A DNA stretch of 64,000 bases from Actinopolyspora lacussalsi (GTDB taxonomy: Bacteria > Actinomycetota > Actinomycetes > Mycobacteriales > Pseudonocardiaceae). Where the stretch lies: assembly GCA_030803735.1 (NCBI GenBank), contig JAURUC010000001.1, forward strand, positions 3,961,001 to 4,025,000. The letters are read 5' to 3'. Shown here piece by piece: positions 8,431 to 15,263 of this stretch (position 1 is the first letter of the stretch; each line of letters starts with the position of its first letter). A program made the translations under genes and the position numbers. Under the pieces are notes generated by a model. That model saw only the letters and a list, made by a program, of their open reading frames with translations, was not told the origin of the DNA and made no database searches.

Positions 8431-9266
8431 CGACGCCACATGCTCAGGGGACACCGGCGGTTCCGCTGTCCGTGGTGCTCGCGTCGGCGGCGCTGCTGCT
8501 CGGTTGGCCCGATCGAGTGGCCGCGAACAGACTGGCGCTGTTGCGTGGTCCGGCCGGTTCCGTTCCGCGTTCGTGGCCTCGGCCGGTCGTGCCCGTTCTC
8601 GGACTCGGCTGCGTTGTGCTGCTCGTGTCGTTCGCGGACGTCACGGTGACCCTCGTCGTCGTGCTGCTGGTCTCGATCGGCGAGCGACACCGCAGGTGGC
8701 GTGCGCGTTCCGCACGCCGACTGCGGGTGCTGGAAGCGCTGGTAGCGGGACTGCGGGTGCTGGTGGGTGAACTGGAGGTGGGAACGCATCCCGGTGCCGC
8801 CGCCGAGAGTGCCGCCACCGACAGCACAACCGAGGTGAGCGGGTTCTTCGCCGACCTCGCGACCACGGTGCGCCTGGGAGGTCTCCCCGACCGGGAGTTC
8901 GGAACCGGATCGCTGCCCGCCGAGGTACATCGGGATGCCGCCCGGATAGCGCGTCGTTGGCGACTCGCCGAGCGATACGGCATCCCGCTGGCGCGGTTGC
9001 TCGAAACCGCGCGGACGGATCTGGAGCATCGGCTCCGGGCCGAGCGGGACGTCGGAGCCAAGCTGGCCGGGGCACGTGCCACCGCCGCGGTGTTGATCGC
9101 TCTACCCGTGCTCGGACTCGCGCTCGGGCAGGCCAGCGGGGCCGATGCCCTGGGCGTGCTCACGACGGACCCGTTCGGACACGTCCTGCTGCTGTCGGGA
9201 ACCGGTTTGCTGTGCGTCGGTGTGCTGTGGGTGCAACGACTGACCGGTAGCGGAGCGCGTCAGTGA
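8424..9266 (+). CDS. tadB: TadB-like inner-membrane pilus platform protein
   Basis: Type II secretion system F-domain protein, 280 aa, that forms the membrane platform for TadA together with TadC. Hydrophobic segments near 14-28, 52-86 and, after a cytosolic helical region (about 90-205), two more near 208-225 and 240-265. The cytosolic part shows the T2SSF helical pattern (LEALVAGLRVLVGELEVG, then RRWRLAERYGIPLARLLE). The ATG at 8424 overlaps the end of tadA by 7 bp. The next gene overlaps by 4 bp (GTGA). Confidence 0.85.
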   Translation: MLTTPHAQGTPAVPLSVVLASAALLLGWPDRVAANRLALLRGPAGSVPRSWPRPVVPVLGLGCVVLLVSFADVTVTLVVVLLVSIGERHRRWRARSARRLRVLEALVAGLRVLVGELEVGTHPGAAAESAATDSTTEVSGFFADLATTVRLGGLPDREFGTGSLPAEVHRDAARIARRWRLAERYGIPLARLLETARTDLEHRLRAERDVGAKLAGARATAAVLIALPVLGLALGQASGADALGVLTTDPFGHVLLLSGTGLLCVGVLWVQRLTGSGARQ

Positions 9267-10096
9267 TCCCGGCCTCCTCGGTGATCACGGGCTTGTCGGT
9301 GCTCGACCCGCCGGTACTGCCGATGGTGACGGCGGCTCTGCTGCTGTTGGGTGACCGGGCCGCCGCTCGGAGGCTGCGTGGTGTGCTGCCCGCGCGCCGC
9401 GCGGGCAGCACACGCGACGTGTCCCACGCGTCGGGTGCCGGACGCGTGAAAGTCGTTCATGTGCTGCGTACCTCGGTGTCGCGGCAGATGTTCCTCCCGG
9501 CCGCACTCGGCTCGGCCGTAGGGCTCGGCACGGTCGTCGTGCTGCTGGGCTCGCACGGTCCTTCGGCGGCCCTGACCGTGGCACTCGGCGCGGGTGCGGT
9601 ATCGGCGCGGGGCTGCCGCCTCGCACTGGTTCGTGGGAGGAGGCCGCCTCCGACTCCGCCGACTCGAGTGGCAGCGGGCTGTGAACTGTTGGCCGCGGGA
9701 CTGCGGGCGGGGCTGCCGCCGACAACCCTGTTGCACGAGATGGCAACCGAGTTCGACACCTCAGCGGCCAACGGACTCCGCGAGGCTTCCCGAGCACTCG
9801 CACTCGGGGCCGATCCGGACGCAGCCTGGGAATCCGCCGTGGCGCGACCGGAGACCGCCGAACTCGCCAGGGCGGCCCGTCGCAGCGCGGGCAGCGGCAG
9901 CGGCCTCGCGCGAGTCGCCGAGCAGATCGCCGCCCGGCAGCGAGCAGCCGCACGGGAAAAGGCGATGGCCGATGCGGAGCGAGCGGCGGTCCGGGTGACG
10001 GCACCGCTGGGGCTGTGTTTTCTGCCGTCGTTCTTCTGTCTCGGTGTGCTGCCGATCGTGCTGGGGATGGTCCAACGACTCCAGGGCCACTGGTGA
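9263..10096 (+). CDS. tadC: TadC-like inner-membrane pilus platform protein
   Basis: Second T2SSF-domain platform protein, 277 aa. It starts with a hydrophobic segment near 15-29, has a pair of membrane helices near 75-105, a cytosolic helical domain (GCELLAAGLRAGLPPTTLL to AARREKAMADAERAA) and a C-terminal membrane helix (LGLCFLPSFFCLGVLPIVLG). GTG 9263 overlaps the tadB stop as GTGA. An unusual feature is a perfect 15-bp DNA hairpin inside the gene at 9381-9413 (3-nt loop), which encodes VLPARRAG; see findings. Confidence 0.85.
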   Translation: MIPASSVITGLSVLDPPVLPMVTAALLLLGDRAAARRLRGVLPARRAGSTRDVSHASGAGRVKVVHVLRTSVSRQMFLPAALGSAVGLGTVVVLLGSHGPSAALTVALGAGAVSARGCRLALVRGRRPPPTPPTRVAAGCELLAAGLRAGLPPTTLLHEMATEFDTSAANGLREASRALALGADPDAAWESAVARPETAELARAARRSAGSGSGLARVAEQIAARQRAAAREKAMADAERAAVRVTAPLGLCFLPSFFCLGVLPIVLGMVQRLQGHW

Positions 10097-10244
10097 GCGG
10101 GGGCGTCGCCCGGCGGCAGGACGAACCGGGAGCCCGGGGCGGAACCCGCTCGAACGCACCGCTCGGTTCACGCGGACCGAGCACTCGGAGGAACCGCCCC
10201 CTGGTTACCGAAAACCACCGATGTTCGACGAACGGAGTGAGAAC

Positions 10245-10493
10245 ATGGCACGAATTCGACGGACGTACCAGTATCTCCACGGGGGGTCGCTCCGGAGGAT
10301 TCCGGACGGACTCCTCCGGTGCCTCCGGCTCGTGCTGCGCGGGGAGTCCGGCATGAGCACGGCCGAGTACGCCATCGGCACGTTGACGGCGGCCGCTTTC
10401 GCCTCGGTGCTGTACATGCTGGTGACCAGTGATTTCGTTACCGAAGCGCTGACCTCGCTGCTGCGGCAGGCGCTGTCGGGGCAGTCGCGTTGA
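10245..10493 (+). CDS. DUF4244 pilin-like membrane peptide
   Basis: Small 82-aa protein with a basic N-terminus and one hydrophobic helix starting after GESGMSTAEYAIGT, which is the DUF4244 signature (Rv3656c type) and resembles a Flp pilin with a Gly-Met-Ser-Thr-Ala-Glu-Tyr processing-like motif. The Glu five residues into the helix parallels Glu5 of type IV pilins. It is therefore the likely major pilin subunit of the Tad system. ATG 10245 has GGAG 7 nt upstream. The next gene overlaps its stop (TTGA). Confidence 0.82.
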   Translation: MARIRRTYQYLHGGSLRRIPDGLLRCLRLVLRGESGMSTAEYAIGTLTAAAFASVLYMLVTSDFVTEALTSLLRQALSGQSR

Positions 10494-10945
10494 CCGGCGG
10501 CGCTTCGGGCGGGGCGGTGCGCGCGGAAAGCGATACCCGAGCCGACACCGAACCCGATTCCGGAAGCGTGACCGTGGAGGCCGCGCTGGGAATCTGTTCG
10601 GTGGTGGCCGTTTTCCTGCTGGTGCTGGGTGCGATCACGGCCGTTTTCCTCCAGCTCCGCTGCACCGATGCCGCTGTCGAGGCGGCCAGGTTGCGTGCCC
10701 GCGGGGACGTTGTCCGCGCGGAACGAGCCGTGGAACGCGTGGCCCCGGACAACGCGCGGCACCACACCACCGTCGCGAACGGATACGTGACGGTCACCGT
10801 CGGCGTCCGGCCGCTCGGGGAGGTCCTTCCACTCCGGTTGCGCGCTCGTGCGCACGCGGCGCTCGAACCCGGCGTCGCGGGGGCGGACATCCCGGAAGCC
10901 GGGCAGCGCGACGTCCCCGGCGGCACTCCGGGGTCTCCCGGATGA
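10490..10945 (+). CDS. TadE-like pseudopilin
   Basis: 151-aa protein with a short charged N-terminus, the TadE motif SGSVTVEAALG at about residues 25-35 and one membrane helix (CSVVAVFLLVLGAITAVFLQL), followed by an extracytoplasmic domain that begins AAVEAARLRARG. TadE-like proteins are minor pseudopilins of Tad pili. TTG 10490 overlaps the previous stop as TTGA; GTG 10517 is an alternative start. It is tightly coupled to the next gene (ATGA overlap). Confidence 0.82.
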   Translation: MTGGASGGAVRAESDTRADTEPDSGSVTVEAALGICSVVAVFLLVLGAITAVFLQLRCTDAAVEAARLRARGDVVRAERAVERVAPDNARHHTTVANGYVTVTVGVRPLGEVLPLRLRARAHAALEPGVAGADIPEAGQRDVPGGTPGSPG

Positions 10946-11331
10946 GCTCGGCGGGACGTGCCCGGTCCGGCGGTGACTCGGCTGACCGGGGCAGTGCCAC
11001 GGTCCCGGCCGCGGTGCTGACCCTGGCGGTACTCGCGGCGTGCTGGATCGGGGTCCAGTTCGGTGCGGTGCTCGTCGCGGGTCATCGGGTGCGTGGCGCG
11101 GCCGACCTGGCTGCCCTGGCAGCGGCGGCACACAGCCACGAAGGGCGGCACGATGCCTGTTCCCGCGCGGGGGAGGTCGCACGGCGGATGAACGTCACGC
11201 TGACCGAATGCCTGATGGACGGTGGGCGGGTACGGGTTCGCACCGAACTGGAGGTCCCGGTAGCACCACCGGGAACCGGGCGCGTGACCGGGCGGGCGAT
11301 GGCCGGGCCGGTCGACGATCGGCGGGACTGA
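10942..11331 (+). CDS. TadE/TadG-like secreted-anchored protein (helicase/secretion neighbourhood type)
   Basis: 129-aa protein with the motif DRGSATVPAAVL leading into one membrane helix (VLTLAVLAACWIGVQFGAVL) and the typical sequence HRVRGAADLAALAAAA, which defines the Rv3654c-type 'helicase/secretion neighborhood TadE-like' family. It has two cysteines (CSRAG and TECL) in the exported part that could form a disulphide. ATG 10942 overlaps the preceding stop. It ends the tad operon; the neighbouring helicase gene for which the family is named is at 12.5-14.8 kb. Confidence 0.85.
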   Translation: MSSAGRARSGGDSADRGSATVPAAVLTLAVLAACWIGVQFGAVLVAGHRVRGAADLAALAAAAHSHEGRHDACSRAGEVARRMNVTLTECLMDGGRVRVRTELEVPVAPPGTGRVTGRAMAGPVDDRRD

Positions 11332-11728
11332 TCGAAGCCCCGTGCGTTCTCGTTCGCGGCGCCGGCTCCGGCGGCTGGTTCCGGCGGCGAGCTCCGGCGT
11401 GAGTTCTCGCTCCGCGAGTACGTCGTCGAACCGGACGGAGAGCCGGCAGAACCGGCCGAGCCGAATACGAAGTCCACAGTGGAGTTCAAACGCGTCGTTC
11501 GGATGTGGTTCGTCCGGCTTCGCCCGGAAAGTCCACTCAGTGGAAGACCGCTCGTCACGCGACGAGTGGTAGCGGCGGGACCACTCGTTACCGCTACGAG
11601 TTCGGCCGCTCTGTTATCCGGATCACGCTCATCGCCTTGCGGTGACCGGTCGTCGACGCGGGGGTGTACGAAACGCCTTCGCTTGCCGTTATTTGGAGGT
11701 ACCAGCGCGGAACAAGGAGGCGTGACGA
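11332..11728. other. Intergenic region with paired palindromes and alternative hairpins
   Basis: No gene is supported here. It holds two short palindromes of the same type, TCCACAGTGGA (11473-11483, inside a 19-bp near-palindrome 11469-11487) and TCCACTCAGTGGA (11532-11544). Downstream, ACGAGTGGT (11562-11570) pairs with ACCACTCGT (11580-11588), while GTAGCGG (11569-11575) can instead pair with CCGCTAC (11591-11597), giving mutually exclusive hairpins. The segment lies between the end of the tad operon and the next plus-strand gene at 11729. Confidence 0.5.
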
Positions 11729-12352
11729 ATGGATTTGGCGACGGAAGGTTGGCGCAATGCCTTCCGGATCGAGCTGCGGGTGCAGGTCCTCGAACTGGCT
11801 TCGCACGGCTGGCCGGTGTTTCCGGGGAGCTACCCGTCGGCCGACGGATGGGTCGGCCGCGAGAGTTCGACCGATGAGACCGGGCAGGGGCCGCTTCCGG
11901 TGCGCCGCGACTGGCGGGAACTGCTGAGCGCCGATGCCGACGACGTCGCCGGCTGGTGGACGACACATCCCTACAGCGTGCTGTTGGCCACGGGGGAGGG
12001 AATCGAGGCGATCGAGGTGAACGCGGACCTCGGACGTCGGGCCGCGATCGCGCTGCGCGCGCTGGCAACCCCCACGCCGATCGCCGCCACCCCCCACGGC
12101 CGGTGGTACTTCTTCACCGCGGCCGGTCAGCGGTTGTCCGAGGAGCTGGCAGCGGCGGACGGCGTGCGACTGCACGCGGCGGGTAGTTGGCTGCCGCTGC
12201 CGCCCTCGACCTTCCCGAACGGAGTACTGCACTGGCGGGTCAAGCCGCGGCTCTGCGGTTGGCGGCTCCCCGAACCGGCACACGTCCAGGACGCGCTGAC
12301 CACCGGGCTGCACCGGCTCCACGGTGATCGCGTGCTCACCGCCACGGGCTGA
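11729..12352 (+). CDS. Primase-polymerase (bifunctional DNA primase/polymerase N-terminal) domain-like protein, probably inactive
   Basis: 207-aa single-domain protein resembling the N-terminal prim-pol fold: HGWPVFPG near residue 26, WW at 76-77 before the nucleotide-binding strand, and a final GRWYFF strand near 124. In active members a DxD (usually VVDID or similar) follows the LLATGEG strand and a GGxH follows later; here these read AIEVNAD (about 94-100) and TPHGRWYFF, so both the metal-binding acids and the histidine are missing. It is thus probably a non-catalytic nucleic-acid or nucleotide-binding protein. AAGGAGG 10 nt before ATG 11729 fixes the start. It is convergent with the helicase gene. 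Confidence 0.75.
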   Translation: MDLATEGWRNAFRIELRVQVLELASHGWPVFPGSYPSADGWVGRESSTDETGQGPLPVRRDWRELLSADADDVAGWWTTHPYSVLLATGEGIEAIEVNADLGRRAAIALRALATPTPIAATPHGRWYFFTAAGQRLSEELAAADGVRLHAAGSWLPLPPSTFPNGVLHWRVKPRLCGWRLPEPAHVQDALTTGLHRLHGDRVLTATG

Positions 12353-12456
12353 CAGGGCCTCGTCACCTCGGTTCACCGGGGCGCGGGGGCGGAAACTCCC
12401 TCGGCACCAGCCCCGGAACCCGGTAGTTTCACAACAGAATCCGGCGGTACCGGCGC

Positions 12457-14820
12457 TCAGGCCGGTGCGGCATCGGTCCGTTCGGCCAGCAGCACGTCCA
12501 GTACCGCCACTGCCCCCGCCTTGTCCAGCGGTTCGTTGCCGTTGCCGCACTTCGGTGACTGAACGCAGGACGGGCAGCCGGCCGAGCAGTCGCAGGCCAC
12601 GATCGCCTCCCGCGTGGCGGCCAACCACGGGAACAGCGCTGCGAAACCGCGATCGGCGAACCCGGCACCCCCCGGGTGTCCGTCGTGGACGAACACCGTC
12701 GGCTCCCCGGTGTTCGGATGCAGCGCGGTGGACACCCCGCCGATGTCCCATCGGTCACAGGTCGCGAACAGCGGTAGCAGGCCGATCGCCGCGTGCTCGG
12801 CAGCATGCAGCGCGCCGGGGATGCGCGCCGGATCCAGCCCGGCGCCCCCCGGCGCGCTGCCCACCAGCAGTTCCTCGTCGAGGCTGTACCACACCGCTCG
12901 TGTGGCCAGCCTCCGTTCGGGGAGGTCGAGTGGCAGCTGATCCAGCACTTCTCCGCTGGGGAGCCTGCGCAGATACCCGGTCACCCTGGAGGTGACCTCC
13001 ACCTCGCCGAGGTTGATCGACAGTCCGTTCGACGTCCGCAGCTGCCGCAGGGTGCGCAGCACCGCGATGTCGGTTTCCTCGCGTGGTGAGGTGTTCCACT
13101 CCGGATCCTCGGCGTGGACCAGTGCGATTCCCTCGTCGAGGTCCAGTTCGTCCACCACGAACGATTCGCCCTGGTGCAGGTAGACGGCTCCCGGGTGGAC
13201 GAGCCCGTGGGCCGATTCCGGATCCACCGTTCCCAGCAGCCTGCCGGAGTCACTCTCCACCACGGCTGTCTGTTGCCCACTGGAGCCGCGCAGTTCCACC
13301 GAGTGGTGCGGTGGTTGCCGTGCCGTCCAGTACCACCCGTTCCGGCGAGCGCGGAGTTCTCCGGCCTCGGTCAGTCGCGTCACGTTCTCCCGCGCCGTCT
13401 CGCCGCCGAACTCCTCCAGCGCCCGTTCGTCCAGTGGTAGTTCGGCCGCGGCGCAGGCGAGGTGCGGTCGCAGCAGGTGGGGATTGCCCGGATCCAGCAC
13501 CGTGGCCTCCACCGGGCGATCGAAAACCGCCTCCGGGTTGTGGGCGAGGTAGGTGTCCAGCGGGTCGTCCCTGGCCACGAAAACGACCAGCGCTCCGTCA
13601 CCCTCGCGACCGGCGCGGCCCGCCTGCTGCCACAGCGAGGCCAGGGTTCCCGGGTAGCCCGCGATGATCACCGCGTCCAGCCCGGAGATGTCCACCCCGA
13701 GCTCCAGGGCGTTGGTGGTCGCCAGCGCACGTAACTCGCCCGAGTGAAGTTCGTGCTCCAGTTCCCTGCGTTGTTCCGGCAGGTAGCCGCCGCGGTAGGC
13801 GGCCACCCTGCTCGCCAGCTCCGGTGCCACTTCCCGCAGGGAGCGCCGCGCCCCCAGCGCCGCGAGTTCGGCCCCCGCGCGGGAGCGTACGAACGCCAGG
13901 CAACGGGCCGACTCGATCACCAGGTCGCTCATGATCCGCGCGGTCTCCGCCCCGGCGGAGCGCCGGACCGGTGCCCCGTTCTCCCCGGTGACCTCCTCCA
14001 GCAGCGGTGGTTCCCACAGCACCACGGTGCGCCCGCCGCGCGGGGAGCCGTCCTCGGTGACCGCGTGACAGGTCCGGCCGGTCAGGGTGCCGCCCAGTTC
14101 GGCCGGTTCGGCGACGGTGGCGGAGGCGAGCACGAAGACGGGGGCGGCCCCGTAGTGCTCCGCGACACGGCGCAGCCTGCGCAGCAGCAGCGCGATGTGG
14201 GAGCCGAAAACGCCCCGATAGGTGTGGCATTCGTCGACCACGATGTAGCTCAGGTTCCGGAAGAACCGGGACCAGCGCGAGTGTCGGGGCAGTATTCCGT
14301 GGTGCAGCATGTCCGGATTGGTGAACACCCATCTGGCGTGTGCCCGTACCCAGTCCCGCTCCGTGTTGGGGGTGTCACCGTCATAGGTGGCGGGCCGTCC
14401 CCCCGGCAGGTCGAGTCCCGCGACCGAACGCAGCTGGTCGGTTCCGAGTGCCTTGGTGGGCGAGATGTACAGGGCGGTGGCACGGCTGTCGAGCTCCAAC
14501 CGGGTCAGCACCGGAAGCTGGTAGGCCAGCGACTTGCCCGAGGCCGTGCCCGTGGCGACCACGACGTTCTCCCCGCCGTGCGCGAGTTCCGCCGCTCGCA
14601 GTTGATGGATCCAGGGGCGCTCCGTCCCTCGGGCGCGCAGCGCGGTCACCAGCCGGTCCGGTGCCCAGTCCGGCCATTCGCCGTGCCGGGCGGGGCGTTC
14701 GGAGAGGTGTTCGACGTGGCGTACCGGGGACCGCTCGGGGGGTGTGCCCGCCAGCACCCTGTCGAGCAGCCGGTTCCCGCCGTCCGCCCCGTACGCACGG
14801 TCGCGTCCCGTTGAACTCAC
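12457..14820 (-). CDS. DEAD/DEAH-box helicase with DUF1998 zinc-binding C-terminus
   Basis: Superfamily 2 DNA/RNA helicase of the Rv3649/YprA (MrfA-like) type, 787 aa, probably in DNA repair. Walker A ATGTASGKS is near residue 88, the DExH box is VVDECHTY near 190, and motif VI QQAGRAGREGDGA is near 420. The C-terminal domain ends with four clustered cysteines (CDCSAGCPSC ... KCGNG), the DUF1998 metal site that in MrfA binds zinc. GTG 14820 with GAGG 8 nt upstream is preferred; the frame remains open to 15015 but the 65 extra residues are low complexity and overlap the repeat operator at 14868-14906. It is a single-gene minus-strand unit between the prim-pol-like gene and hppA. Confidence 0.9.
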   Translation of the reverse strand: MSSTGRDRAYGADGGNRLLDRVLAGTPPERSPVRHVEHLSERPARHGEWPDWAPDRLVTALRARGTERPWIHQLRAAELAHGGENVVVATGTASGKSLAYQLPVLTRLELDSRATALYISPTKALGTDQLRSVAGLDLPGGRPATYDGDTPNTERDWVRAHARWVFTNPDMLHHGILPRHSRWSRFFRNLSYIVVDECHTYRGVFGSHIALLLRRLRRVAEHYGAAPVFVLASATVAEPAELGGTLTGRTCHAVTEDGSPRGGRTVVLWEPPLLEEVTGENGAPVRRSAGAETARIMSDLVIESARCLAFVRSRAGAELAALGARRSLREVAPELASRVAAYRGGYLPEQRRELEHELHSGELRALATTNALELGVDISGLDAVIIAGYPGTLASLWQQAGRAGREGDGALVVFVARDDPLDTYLAHNPEAVFDRPVEATVLDPGNPHLLRPHLACAAAELPLDERALEEFGGETARENVTRLTEAGELRARRNGWYWTARQPPHHSVELRGSSGQQTAVVESDSGRLLGTVDPESAHGLVHPGAVYLHQGESFVVDELDLDEGIALVHAEDPEWNTSPREETDIAVLRTLRQLRTSNGLSINLGEVEVTSRVTGYLRRLPSGEVLDQLPLDLPERRLATRAVWYSLDEELLVGSAPGGAGLDPARIPGALHAAEHAAIGLLPLFATCDRWDIGGVSTALHPNTGEPTVFVHDGHPGGAGFADRGFAALFPWLAATREAIVACDCSAGCPSCVQSPKCGNGNEPLDKAGAVAVLDVLLAERTDAAPA

Positions 14821-14867
14821 GTTCCGAGCCTCGCACAACCGACCGTCGGTGGTGCGCGCAGTGCTGA

Positions 14868-14906
14868 CTCGCCCGGTGAGTTCACCGGGCGAACTCACCG
14901 GGCGAG
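14868..14906. promoter_or_regulatory. Triple 11-bp operator (15-bp inverted repeat) upstream of the helicase gene
   Basis: TCGCCCGGTGA, then TCACCGGGCGA twice, each separated by 2 bp: one inverted and two direct copies with 13-bp spacing. Read as a whole, CTCGCCCGGTGAGTT (14868-14882) and AACTCACCGGGCGAG (14892-14906) are perfect 15-bp inverted arms. It sits 48-86 bp upstream of the helicase GTG, where a dimeric repressor could cover the promoter, and also upstream of the divergent hppA gene. Confidence 0.55.
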
Positions 14907-15114
14907 TGCGTCGGGGCCTTCCACTGGGCGGCTCACCGTGCTGTTCGCCTCCCGGGGGCGGAAGGACACGCCCGCGTGCGGTCCGCGGTGCCGACACTCC
15001 CGTGCCGATCTCCATCGCTTCAGTCGCCGCACCGTCCCCCTGAACGGGTGATCATCCGGATGCCTTGATCGATCCATGGTGGAAGAATGCGCAGTCCGGA
15101 GCGAGCGGAAGATC

Positions 15115-15138
15115 ACAAAGTGAATTGAAGCACTTTGT
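15115..15138. promoter_or_regulatory. Palindrome in the hppA upstream region
   Basis: ACAAAGTG (15115-15122), 8-bp spacer, CACTTTGT (15131-15138): perfect 8-bp arms about 125 bp before the hppA start in otherwise featureless DNA (14907-15263). Its AT-rich sequence and centre-to-centre spacing suit a dimeric repressor. A -10-like GATACC follows at about 15154. Confidence 0.4.
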
Positions 15139-15263
15139 ATGGAAAGGGTCGCGGATACCGCGTACGGGGCGGAGCAGCACCGCTCGCCTCGGTGTGACAC
15201 CGGTGTCCGAAGCCGGATCCGAAGCTCTCCGGCACGTGACCCGAGCACAACCGAGGAGGACGA

